Source: an uncultured Bacillota bacterium (GTDB taxonomy: Bacteria > Bacillota_I > Bacilli_A > RFN20 > CAG-631). From it: a stretch of DNA of 23,197 nucleotides. The notes beneath the pieces are model-generated. The model did no database searches, had not been told where the DNA came from, and saw only the letters and a program-made list of their open reading frames with translations. The first letter of the stretch is position 1, and each line of letters opens with the position of its first letter. A program made the translations under genes and the position numbers. The DNA is taken from positions 1 to 23,197 of the forward strand of contig CABUID010000022.1 of assembly GCA_902491575.1 (NCBI GenBank), read 5' to 3'. Positions 15,302-23,157 of the stretch are shown piece by piece.

Positions 15302-18133
15302 TTATGAAGCATTGAATATCTTTTTTAAATATTGGCCAGTATAACTATTTTCTACATTCGCCACTTCTTCTGGAGTGCCTTTGGCAATAATTTGCCCTCC
15401 TTTATCTCCACCATCAGGTCCTAAATCAATTACATAATCAGCCACTTTAATCATATCTAAATTATGTTCAATCATAACCACACTATCGCCATTATCCACA
15501 ATACGATTAATAACATCAATTAACTTTCTTACATCATCTGTATGTAAACCTGTAGTAGGTTCATCTAAAATAAATAATGTTTTTCCTGTAGCTTTCTTTT
15601 GTAATTCGTTTGCAAGTTTCACTCTTTGTGCTTCACCACCTGATAATGTTAAGGCATTTTGACCCACTTTTACATAACCAAGACCAACATCTAGTAAAAC
15701 TTTTAAACGATTAGCAATTTTATAATGATTTTCAAAAAAATTATACGCTTCTTCAATGGTCATCTCTAATACATCATAAATACTTTTTTCTTTATACTTT
15801 ACTTTTAAAGTGTCTTCATTATAACGTTTTCCACCACATAATTCACATGGTACATAAACATCCGGCAAAAAATGCATTGGAACACGAATAACACCATCTC
15901 CCTCACATTTTTCACAACGTCCCCCCCGAACATTGAAAGAAAATCTTCCTTTATCATATCCTCGTTCTTTAGCTTCAATCGTTTGAGCAAACACATCTCG
16001 GATAAAATCAAACACACCTGTGTAAGTAGCAGGATTACTACGTGGCGATCTACCGATTGGCTCTTGAGTGACATTGACAATTTTATCAATGTTTTCTACT
16101 CCTTCAAAACCTTTACAAGCACCATATTTCATTCGTTGTTTTTTATAGACAATACTATAGATGCCTTTATATAAGGTATCATTAATTAAAGTGGATTTAC
16201 CAGATCCAGAAACTCCCGTAATGACTGTAAATTTGCCTAAAGGAATACTAACGGAAATATTTTTTAAATTGTTCTCGTTAGCATTTATAATTTTAATAAA
16301 TTTTCCATTACCATTTCTACGAACGTTAGGAATAGCAATTTTTTTTCTTTTCGATAAATAATCTGCGGTAATCGAACCTTGCATTTTACTCACTTCTTCA
16401 GGCGTTCCTTGTGCAACAACCTGTCCACCATGTACACCAGCACCTGGGCCAATATCTACTAGATAATCTGCATTCATCATCGTTTCTTCATCATGTTCAA
16501 CAACGATAAGCGTATTCCCTAAATCCCTCATTTTTTTCATAGTATCAATTAATTTCGAATTGTCTTTTTGATGTAAACCAATCGATGGTTCATCTAAAAC
16601 ATATAACACTCCCATTAATTTACTTCCTATTTGCGTTGCCAAGCGAATTCTTTGAGCTTCACCACCAGATAATGTAGATGCCATTCTCGATAATGTTAAA
16701 TAGTCAAGACCTACACTAATCAAGAATTGTAAACGATTCGATATTTCATCCACTAAAAGTTTTGAAATCTCTTTTTGTTGTGGCGTAATTTTCATATTTT
16801 GTAAAAAATAATTAATTTCACCGATTTGCATATTCGTTAACTCTGCAATATTAATACCATCAATCTTTACGGATAAAGGTTTCTCATTCAATCTTTGCCC
16901 TTTACATGTCGTACAAGTTGTTTCCATCATAAAGGAAAAATACCAATCACGAAGCATTTGTGATTGCGTTTCTACATAAAGTCTTTCAATATGTTTTTTT
17001 GGTCCTTCTATAAAACCATTTCGATGATTTTGATTACCACTTCTTGAAACCAAGGTATATTTTAAAGGTATATCTGAACCAATTAAAGCAATTTGTTTTT
17101 CATACTTACTCAACTCTTTAAATGGTTTATTCATATCAATTTGATAATATTGGCAAAGATATTCAAACTCTTGCCATTCTAGATTTTCACTTCCAATGAT
17201 ATGTTTAAAATATGTGATGGCACCTTGATTAATTGAAAGGGAATCATCTGGAACTAAAACATCAGGATCTACTTCCATTTTTATACCTAATCCCTTACAA
17301 TCATAACAAGCGCCCTGTGGAGCATTAAAAGAAAATAAGCGAGGCTCTAACTTTTCAATCGTAAAACCACATTCTTTACAAGCATAGTTCGTAGAAAAAG
17401 AAACATCTTTATCATCAATTAAAACATTAATAATTCCATTTGAATACTTATCTGCAAGTTCTAATGCTTCTACGATACGATCATTATTCGATTCTTTTAA
17501 AATAATTCTATCAATAACTAAAAAGATAGAATGCTTCTTATTTTTATCAAGTCCTTCTTCAACATAATCTTCTATCAGAGACATATTTCCATCAATTTTT
17601 GCTCGAACAAAACCATTTTTTAATAATTTTTCAAGCAAGTCTTTTTGACTACCTTTTTTTTCGTAAACTACAGGAGACATAATGACTAATTTACTATTTT
17701 CAGGATATTCAAATATTTTATTTTTAATTTCACTTATTGTTAAACCAACAATGGGAATATGATGTTTTGGACAATAAGGTGTTCCAATTCTAGCAAATAA
17801 AAGTCTTAGATAATCATATATTTCTGTAACTGTACCTACAGTTGATCTTGGGTTATGACTCGTCGTTTTTTGATCAATTGAAATGGATGGTGATAATCCT
17901 TCAATAGAATCTACATCTGGTTTCTTTATTCCACCTAAAAATTGTCTGGCATATGGAGATAAAGATTCTACATATCTTCTTTGCCCTTCTGCATAAATGG
18001 TATCAAAAGCCAAAGAAGTTTTTCCAGACCCAGACAAACCTGTCATGACAATTAAAGAGTTTCTTGGCAATTCTAAATTTATATTTTTTAAATTATTTTC
18101 TCGTGCACCTTTTATTACTATTTTATCGTTCAT
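15302..18133 (-). CDS. uvrA: UvrABC system protein A
   Basis: DNA-damage sensor ATPase of nucleotide excision repair, working as a dimer with UvrB. The 943-residue product (family length about 940) has two ABC ATPase halves: Walker A GLSGSGKTS near the start and GVSGSGKST in the second half, signature motifs LSGGEAQR in both, and Walker B VLDEPSIGLH and ILDEPTTGLH. Zinc-binding cysteines are present (CKECGF with CYDCKGLG in the first half, CEKCEGDG with CELCGG in the second), as is the CTTCKGQRL segment. The start at 18133 is preferred over 18157 because it opens with the family N-terminus (MNDKIVIKGARENNLKNI) and has GGAAGTG upstream. It follows tuf, from which a terminator and its own extended -10 promoter separate it. 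uvrB is 5.6 kb downstream, not adjacent as in Bacillus. Confidence 0.97.
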   Translation of the reverse strand: MNDKIVIKGARENNLKNINLELPRNSLIVMTGLSGSGKTSLAFDTIYAEGQRRYVESLSPYARQFLGGIKKPDVDSIEGLSPSISIDQKTTSHNPRSTVGTVTEIYDYLRLLFARIGTPYCPKHHIPIVGLTISEIKNKIFEYPENSKLVIMSPVVYEKKGSQKDLLEKLLKNGFVRAKIDGNMSLIEDYVEEGLDKNKKHSIFLVIDRIILKESNNDRIVEALELADKYSNGIINVLIDDKDVSFSTNYACKECGFTIEKLEPRLFSFNAPQGACYDCKGLGIKMEVDPDVLVPDDSLSINQGAITYFKHIIGSENLEWQEFEYLCQYYQIDMNKPFKELSKYEKQIALIGSDIPLKYTLVSRSGNQNHRNGFIEGPKKHIERLYVETQSQMLRDWYFSFMMETTCTTCKGQRLNEKPLSVKIDGINIAELTNMQIGEINYFLQNMKITPQQKEISKLLVDEISNRLQFLISVGLDYLTLSRMASTLSGGEAQRIRLATQIGSKLMGVLYVLDEPSIGLHQKDNSKLIDTMKKMRDLGNTLIVVEHDEETMMNADYLVDIGPGAGVHGGQVVAQGTPEEVSKMQGSITADYLSKRKKIAIPNVRRNGNGKFIKIINANENNLKNISVSIPLGKFTVITGVSGSGKSTLINDTLYKGIYSIVYKKQRMKYGACKGFEGVENIDKIVNVTQEPIGRSPRSNPATYTGVFDFIRDVFAQTIEAKERGYDKGRFSFNVRGGRCEKCEGDGVIRVPMHFLPDVYVPCELCGGKRYNEDTLKVKYKEKSIYDVLEMTIEEAYNFFENHYKIANRLKVLLDVGLGYVKVGQNALTLSGGEAQRVKLANELQKKATGKTLFILDEPTTGLHTDDVRKLIDVINRIVDNGDSVVMIEHNLDMIKVADYVIDLGPDGGDKGGQIIAKGTPEEVANVENSYTGQYLKKIFNAS

Positions 18134-18167
18134 AATATCACTTCCATTTTCAATCATATCTTTTTTT

Positions 18168-18176
18168 ATTATACCA
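18168..18176 (-). promoter_or_regulatory. Extended -10 promoter of uvrA
   Basis: The minus strand has TGG-TATAAT (18176-18168), about 35 bp upstream of the uvrA start and directly after the tuf terminator. The -35 region overlaps the terminator stem and is weak. No SOS (LexA) box of the Bacillus type (GAACN4GTTC) was seen. Confidence 0.6.
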
Positions 18177-18183
18177 TTAAAAT

Positions 18184-18215
18184 AAAAAACTTACCATATT
18201 TCTATAGTAAGTTTT
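18184..18215 (-). terminator. Terminator of tuf
   Basis: The minus strand has AAAACTTAC (18215-18207) pairing with GTAAGTTTT (18194-18186), around a 12-nt apical part that can pair further, followed by U. It lies about 20 bp after the tuf stop. Confidence 0.75.
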
Positions 18216-18236
18216 CTTCTTTCGTCTATTGATTGA

Positions 18237-19421
18237 TTATTCAATAATATCTACAACGTTACCAGCACCGATTGTACGTCCACCTTCACGAATAGAGAAT
18301 TTAGTACCCTTTTCAACAGCAATTGGGTGAATTAATTCAACTGTGAAAGTAACATTATCGCCTGGCATAACCATTGCAACATCATCAGGTAATTCGATAA
18401 CACCTGTTACGTCAGTTGTTCTAAAATAGAATTGTGGACGATAGTTCTTTACGAATGGTTTGTGACGTCCACCTTCTTCTTTTGTTAAGATATAACAAGT
18501 AGCTGTGAATTTGCTGTGTGGGTGAACAGATCCTGGTTTTGCTAATACTTGACCACGGATAACTTGATCTCTATTGATACCACGAAGTAATGCACCTACG
18601 TTATCTCCTGCTTCAGCAAAGTCTAGTAATTTACGGAACATTTCAAGACCAGTAACAACTGATTTTAAAGTTTCACGAATACCAACGATTTCAACTGCAT
18701 CATTTAAGTTGATTCTTCCACGTTCAACACGGCCAGTAACAACTGTACCACGACCAGAAATTGTCATAACGTCTTCAATTGGCATTAAGAAAGGTTTATC
18801 TGTATCATGAACTGGAGTTGGAATATAAGAGTCAACTGCAGCCATTAATTCAACAATTGCTTTTTCATATTCTGCATCGCCTTCTAAAGCTTTTAAAGCT
18901 GAACCACGAATGATTGGTGTATCATCGCCTGGGAATCCGTATTCAGTTAATAAATCACGAACTTCCATTTCAACTAAATCTAATAATTCACTGTCATCAA
19001 CCATATCACATTTGTTTAGGAATACAACAATGTAAGGTACTCCTACTTGACGAGCAAGTAAAATGTGTTCACGAGTTTGAGGCATTGGTCCATCTGTAGC
19101 TGCTACAACTAAGATAGCTCCATCCATTTGAGCTGCACCAGTAATCATATTCTTTACATAGTCAGCGTGTCCTGGACAGTCAACGTGTGCATAGTGTCTT
19201 GTATCTGTTTGATATTCAACGTGAGCAGTGTTGATAGTGATTCCTCTTGCTTTTTCTTCAGGTGCCTTATCAATTTCATCGTAACGAGTGAATGTAGCGC
19301 CTCCCTTTTCTGCTAATACTTTAGTGATAGCTGCAGTAAGTGTTGTTTTACCATGATCTACGTGGCCAATAGTACCAATATTAACATGTGGCTTACTTCT
19401 ATCAAATTTTGCTTTTGCCAT
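18237..19421 (-). CDS. tuf: Elongation factor Tu
   Basis: GTPase that brings aminoacyl-tRNA to the ribosome. The 394-residue product shows G1 GHVDHGKTT, DCPGHADYV (G3), NKCD (G4) and the effector segment RGITINTAHVEY, with domain 2 and 3 sequences typical of EF-Tu (TGRVERG; the C-terminal REGGRTIGAGNV). The start at 19421 gives the normal N-terminus MAKAKFDRSKPHVNIGTIGH and has TTGGAGG upstream. Its codons look more regular than those of the neighbours, as expected for a highly expressed gene. It lies 93 bp below fusA, the usual end of a str operon, with an extended -10 promoter in the gap, so it can be transcribed both from the operon and alone. Confidence 0.98.
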   Translation of the reverse strand: MAKAKFDRSKPHVNIGTIGHVDHGKTTLTAAITKVLAEKGGATFTRYDEIDKAPEEKARGITINTAHVEYQTDTRHYAHVDCPGHADYVKNMITGAAQMDGAILVVAATDGPMPQTREHILLARQVGVPYIVVFLNKCDMVDDSELLDLVEMEVRDLLTEYGFPGDDTPIIRGSALKALEGDAEYEKAIVELMAAVDSYIPTPVHDTDKPFLMPIEDVMTISGRGTVVTGRVERGRINLNDAVEIVGIRETLKSVVTGLEMFRKLLDFAEAGDNVGALLRGINRDQVIRGQVLAKPGSVHPHSKFTATCYILTKEEGGRHKPFVKNYRPQFYFRTTDVTGVIELPDDVAMVMPGDNVTFTVELIHPIAVEKGTKFSIREGGRTIGAGNVVDIIE

Positions 19422-19446
19422 ATTTTTTTCCTCCAATTTATTTTTT

Positions 19447-19455
19447 ACTATAGCA
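19447..19455 (-). promoter_or_regulatory. Extended -10 promoter of tuf
   Basis: The minus strand has TGC-TATAGT (19455-19447), about 25 bp upstream of the tuf start codon. The -35 region is A-rich without a clear TTGACA. It would give tuf a second source of transcription in addition to the str promoter. Confidence 0.5.
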
Positions 19456-19482
19456 TTATTTTATTATTTTTTATATTTGAAA

Positions 19483-19496
19483 TCAATATATATTGA
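19483..19496. repeat. 14-bp AT-rich palindrome between fusA and tuf
   Basis: TCAATATATATTGA is a perfect palindrome about 20 bp after the fusA stop and upstream of the tuf promoter. It could be an operator, but it is short and AT-rich, so chance is possible. Confidence 0.35.
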
Positions 19497-19514
19497 CTCA
19501 AAAATCATCTTTTT

Positions 19515-21587
19515 TTAATTTTTTGGCTCCATTTTCTTTGCAATTGACTCTGGAACAACTTCATAGTGAGAGAATTGCATTGTGAATGTTCCTCTACCTG
19601 CTGTAATGGAACGTAAAGAATTTGCATAACCAAACATTCCAGACAATGGAATAAATGCTTTGATAATTTGAGCATTTCCTTTTGCTTCCATTCCTTCAAT
19701 CTTACCACGTTTTGAAGAAATATTACCCATTACATCCCCCATATATTCCATTGGAACAGTAACTTCTAGACTCATAATTGGTTCTAGTAATACCGGTTTA
19801 CATTTATTAGCTGCAGCATGGAAAGCCATAGATGCAGCAATTTTAAATGCGGCTTCTGAAGAGTCGACTTCATGATAAGAACCATCAAATAAAGTTGCCT
19901 TAATATCAATGGCAGGATAACCAAATTTTACTCCGCCTTGTAAAGCATCGATTAGACCATCTCTTACAGGTTTGATATATTCTCCTGGCACACTACCGCC
20001 AACTGTTCCATCAACAAATTCAAAGCCTTTTCCAGGATTAGGTTCAAATTTAATCCATACATGACCATATTGACCTTTACCACCACTTTGTCGAACAAAT
20101 CTACCTTCACATTCACCTTCTTGAGTGATGGTTTCACGATAAGAAACTTGTGGTTCACCAACACTTGCTTGAACTTTGAACTCTCTACGCAAACGATCGA
20201 CAATAATGTCTAAGTGAAGTTCTCCCATACCAGAGATAATTGTTTGTCCTGTTTCAGCATTTGTATAAGCTTTAAAAGTAGGATCTTCTTCTGCTAATTT
20301 TGCTAAAGCTATTTGTAGTTTTTCTTGTTCATTTTTAGAAGCAGGTTCAATAGCTTGGGAAACAACTGGCTCTGGAAAATCCAAAGATTCTAAAATGACA
20401 GGTTGTTCTTCAATAGTCAATGTGTCTCCTGTGGAAGTATCTTTTAAGCCAATAATGGCAGCAATGTCACCTGTATACACTTCATTAATTTCACGTCTAG
20501 AATTTGCATGCATTAATAATATACGTGAAAATCTTTCTTTTTTACCCTTTGTAGAATTATAAACATAAGATCCAGAAGAAATTTTACCTGAATAAACACG
20601 GATATAGGTAAGTTTACCTACATATGGATCTGTCATAACCTTAAATGCTAAAGCAGTAAATGGTGCATCATCACTTGGTTGAGTGATAAATTCTTCATCA
20701 TTTAATGTTCCTTTTGCAGGTTCAATATCCACTGGGCTTGGTAAATAATCAATTACACCATCTAATAGTAACTGAATACCTTTATTTTTATAAGAAGCTC
20801 CTGCAAAAACAGGGAAAAATTCACCTGATAAAACTCCTGAACGAATCGCTTTTTTGATATCGGAAATATCCATGTTTTCACCAGTTGGATCTTCCATATA
20901 TTTTTCAAAAAATGCATCATCGTATTGCGAAATGGCTTCAAATAATTTGCCTCTTAATTCTTCTACTTTATCTTCATAACCTTCCATAACATGATCTAAG
21001 ATCGATACATCTAGACCCTTGTCATCATTATAAATATAAGTTTTCTTTTCGATGATATCGATAATGCCTTTAAAAGCATTTTCTTTTCCTACTGGGTATT
21101 GAACTGCATAGCCATTTGCAGCTAAACGACTATGTAAAGTATCAATACACATCTCAAAATCAGCACCGATAGCATCTAATTTATTAACAAAAACAATACG
21201 TGGAACATTGTATTTAGAACCTTGTCTCCATACTGTTTCTGTTTGGGCTTCTACACCATTTTTTCCATCTAGTACTGTTACTGCACCATCTAATACTCTT
21301 AAAGATCTCTCTACTTCAGCTGTAAAATCAACGTGCCCTGGAGTATCAATAATATTTAAGCGATATCCTTTCCAATGTGCTGTAGTAGCAGCAGATGTAA
21401 TGGTAATTCCTCTTTCACGTTCTTGTTCCATCCAGTCCATTGTTGCTGTACCATCATGTACTTCACCAATTTTATGACTTACGCCTGTATAAAACAAAAT
21501 ACGTTCTGTTGTTGTTGTCTTACCAGCATCAATGTGTGCCATAATGCCGATATTTCTTGTCATTTCTAAACTATATTCGCGTCCCAT
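19515..21587 (-). CDS. fusA: Elongation factor G
   Basis: GTPase that drives translocation and, with RRF, ribosome recycling. The 690-residue product has the usual EF-G N-terminus (MGREYSLEMTRNIGIMAHID), P-loop AHIDAGKT (17-24), switch segment RGITITSAATT, DTPGHVDF (81-88) and NKLD (135-138), then domain II and the C-terminal domains with the SGMGELHLDI signature and GRGTFTMQFSHYE near the end. The length is normal, so it is the main EF-G and not a tetracycline-resistance-type relative. It lies 24 bp below rpsG. The ribosome binding site is unusually weak for such a gene (only GAAG about 9 nt before the ATG), which may point to coupling with rpsG translation. Confidence 0.98.
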   Translation of the reverse strand: MGREYSLEMTRNIGIMAHIDAGKTTTTERILFYTGVSHKIGEVHDGTATMDWMEQERERGITITSAATTAHWKGYRLNIIDTPGHVDFTAEVERSLRVLDGAVTVLDGKNGVEAQTETVWRQGSKYNVPRIVFVNKLDAIGADFEMCIDTLHSRLAANGYAVQYPVGKENAFKGIIDIIEKKTYIYNDDKGLDVSILDHVMEGYEDKVEELRGKLFEAISQYDDAFFEKYMEDPTGENMDISDIKKAIRSGVLSGEFFPVFAGASYKNKGIQLLLDGVIDYLPSPVDIEPAKGTLNDEEFITQPSDDAPFTALAFKVMTDPYVGKLTYIRVYSGKISSGSYVYNSTKGKKERFSRILLMHANSRREINEVYTGDIAAIIGLKDTSTGDTLTIEEQPVILESLDFPEPVVSQAIEPASKNEQEKLQIALAKLAEEDPTFKAYTNAETGQTIISGMGELHLDIIVDRLRREFKVQASVGEPQVSYRETITQEGECEGRFVRQSGGKGQYGHVWIKFEPNPGKGFEFVDGTVGGSVPGEYIKPVRDGLIDALQGGVKFGYPAIDIKATLFDGSYHEVDSSEAAFKIAASMAFHAAANKCKPVLLEPIMSLEVTVPMEYMGDVMGNISSKRGKIEGMEAKGNAQIIKAFIPLSGMFGYANSLRSITAGRGTFTMQFSHYEVVPESIAKKMEPKN

Positions 21588-21611
21588 AATATCTTCATTA
21601 ACAAATTAAAA

Positions 21612-22082
21612 TTACCAACGGAAATGAGCAAAGGCTTTGTTTGCTTCTGCCATTTTATGAGTGTCGTCTCTCTTCTTCACTGAAGCTCCAACACCATTAG
21701 CAGCATCAATGATTTCAGCAGCTAATCTTTCTTCCATTGTTTTTTCACCGCGGTTTCTTGAATAACTTACTAGCCATCTTAAACCTAAAGTGATTTTTCT
21801 TTCTTTAGAAACTTCTACTGGTACTTGATAATTTTGTCCACCAATACGACGCACTTTTAATTCAACGATTGGTGTAATATTCGATAAAGCCTTTCCAAAT
21901 ACATCTAAAGCAGCTTCACCAGTTTTCTTTTCTACGATTTCAAAGGCACTGTATAAAATTTTTTGTGCAGTTCCCTTTTTCCCATCCAACATAATTTTGT
22001 TTACTAATTTTGTAACTAATTTTGAATTGTACACTGGATCAGGTAGTACATCTCTTTTTGCGATATTTCCTCTACGTGGCAT
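21612..22082 (-). CDS. rpsG: 30S ribosomal protein S7
   Basis: Primary 16S rRNA-binding protein that organises the head of the small subunit. The 156-residue product matches the family in length and motifs: MPRRGNIAKRDVLPDPVY, LVNKIMLDGKKGTAQKIL, VRRIGGQNYQVPVEV and LGLRWLV, ending AHFRW. AAGGAGG lies upstream of the ATG. It sits between rpsL (23-bp gap) and fusA (24-bp gap) in the classic str operon. In E. coli S7 represses this operon by binding the rpsL-rpsG spacer; the gap here is too short for such a structure. Confidence 0.98.
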   Translation of the reverse strand: MPRRGNIAKRDVLPDPVYNSKLVTKLVNKIMLDGKKGTAQKILYSAFEIVEKKTGEAALDVFGKALSNITPIVELKVRRIGGQNYQVPVEVSKERKITLGLRWLVSYSRNRGEKTMEERLAAEIIDAANGVGASVKKRDDTHKMAEANKAFAHFRW

Positions 22083-22105
22083 ATTTGATTTCCTCCTTTT
22101 TCCAA

Positions 22106-22525
22106 TTATTTAGAAGCTTTTGGCTTCTTTGTTCCATATAAAGAACGACCTTGCTTTCTATCTTTAACACCAGCGCAGTCTCTTGTTCCTCTAATAATAT
22201 GGTAACGTACACCTGGAAGGTCTTTAACACGGCCTCCACGAATCATAACGACAGAGTGTTCTTGTAAATTGTGTCCTTCTCCACCGATATATGCAGTAAC
22301 TTCAAAACCATTTGATAGTCTAACACGGGCATATTTTCTATTTGCTGAGTTAGGTTTCTTAGGTGTCATGATACTTACACGAGTACAAACACCTTTCTTT
22401 TGAGGCGAATTAACCTTAATTTCCTTTTTAAGTAAAAGATTTCTTCCTTTTCCTAATGCAGGAGCTTTTGATTTAACAACACCTTTTTGTCTTCCTTGCT
22501 TAACAAGTTGATTAATTGTTGGCAT
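22106..22525 (-). CDS. rpsL: 30S ribosomal protein S12
   Basis: Decoding-centre protein of the small subunit. The 139-residue product begins MPTINQLVKQGRQ and includes the Firmicutes-type stretch KKEIKVNSPQKKGVCTRV, TPKKPNSANRK (54-64) and RVKDLPGVRYH (99-109). The two lysines whose changes commonly give streptomycin resistance (K56 and K101 here) are wild type, so no ribosomal streptomycin resistance is predicted from this gene. AAAGGAG lies upstream of the ATG. It is the first gene of rpsL-rpsG-fusA-(tuf), read from a near-consensus promoter with an 89-nt leader. Confidence 0.98.
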   Translation of the reverse strand: MPTINQLVKQGRQKGVVKSKAPALGKGRNLLLKKEIKVNSPQKKGVCTRVSIMTPKKPNSANRKYARVRLSNGFEVTAYIGGEGHNLQEHSVVMIRGGRVKDLPGVRYHIIRGTRDCAGVKDRKQGRSLYGTKKPKASK

Positions 22526-22614
22526 ATTGAATTTCTCCTTTCATTTACACAATACCAGGCGTTCCAACCTGATTCCATAAAATTAGACCTAATTAAGGCC
22601 TATTTTTCATATGC
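22526..22614 (-). promoter_or_regulatory. Structured 5' leader of the str operon
   Basis: The leader from the predicted start (near 22614) to rpsL is about 89 nt. It can form a hairpin TAGGCC-TTAATTA-GGTCTA (22602-22584) followed by AUUUUAUGG, and a second one CAGG-TTGGAACG-CCTG (22571-22556). The first looks like a weak terminator. The leader might serve for attenuation or ribosomal-protein autoregulation, but no known leader motif was recognised. Confidence 0.4.
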
Positions 22615-22620
22615 TTTTTC

Positions 22621-22649
22621 ATTATACAATATAAATAAAAAATAGTCAA
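22621..22649 (-). promoter_or_regulatory. Promoter of the str operon
   Basis: The minus strand has -35 TTGACT (22649-22644), exactly 17 bp, and -10 TATAAT (22626-22621), with a very AT-rich sequence upstream that could act as an UP element. This is the best sigma-A promoter in the window, as expected for ribosomal protein genes. Confidence 0.85.
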
Positions 22650-22710
22650 CAAAGATTATAATATTTTTAATATATTTCATTAAGTTTATTCTATATTAAA
22701 AAATCAATCA

Positions 22711-22749
22711 AAATAAAAGCATCTCTGTGTAAAATTCACAAAAATGCTC
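22711..22749 (-). terminator. Terminator of the small membrane protein gene
   Basis: The minus strand has an 11-bp stem GCATTTTTGTG/CACAGAGATGC (with G-U pairs), a 7-nt loop and a U-rich tail UUUUAUUUU. It separates the small membrane protein gene from the str operon promoter. Confidence 0.75.
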
Positions 22750-22776
22750 ATCTTGTAGAAATAATAACTTTTAAAA

Positions 22777-23043
22777 TTAATTTCTTGATTCTGGTTTCCA
22801 AGACAAATACAAAATTCCACCAATTAAGCCATTAAATAATAAAGCAAATACCCCAATAGCTACTGATTTTTTGTTTTTTCCTAAAGAAATCAAAGCCAAA
22901 GAACCTGTAATTAAACATAATACCAAAAGAACAACATAAACCCAGACAAGACTCGTTGTCTCTGCAGTACTAATATTTAATATTGACGAAATTAAAGTAA
23001 TAACCATTCCTAAAATATTAAATACAATCGCACAAACTTTCAT
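22777..23043 (-). CDS. Small three-helix membrane protein, unknown function
   Basis: I do not recognise a named family. The 88-residue product is strongly hydrophobic, with three predicted membrane helices at about 4-24, 32-55 and 61-82, separated by short loops (STAETTS and a positive GKNKKS). By the positive-inside rule the loop around 56-60 faces the cytoplasm. It ends SWKPESRN. The make-up resembles small DUF4190-type membrane proteins, but that is only an impression. The ribosome binding site is modest (GGGAAAGAAG). It has its own promoter (23076-23104) and terminator (22711-22749) and sits between an rRNA operon and the str operon. The clean layout argues that it is a real gene despite its size. 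Confidence 0.75.
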   Translation of the reverse strand: MKVCAIVFNILGMVITLISSILNISTAETTSLVWVYVVLLVLCLITGSLALISLGKNKKSVAIGVFALLFNGLIGGILYLSWKPESRN

Positions 23044-23075
23044 TTTTATCTTCTTTCCCTTAACATACTATATAT

Positions 23076-23104
23076 AAAATATCATATTAAATATGAATTA
23101 TCAA
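23076..23104 (-). promoter_or_regulatory. Promoter of the small membrane protein gene, with palindrome
   Basis: The minus strand has -35 TTGATA (23104-23099), a 17-bp spacer and -10 TATTTT (23081-23076). The spacer contains the perfect inverted repeat CATATT-A-AATATG (23083-23095), a possible operator. The promoter call is moderate. Confidence 0.45.
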
Positions 23105-23157
23105 TAAAAAAAAGATGAACTATAATGAAAAAGAGAAGAAAGGGAAGTAAAAAAAAA

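Noticed and set aside
19515..21587. fusA as a ribosomal-protection (Tet) or fusidic-acid-type relative
   Set aside because: Full-length standard EF-G with the usual N-terminus and position in the str operon.
22106..22525. Streptomycin-resistance substitution in S12
   Set aside because: Both resistance-linked lysines (in TPKKPNS and RVKDLPG) are wild type.
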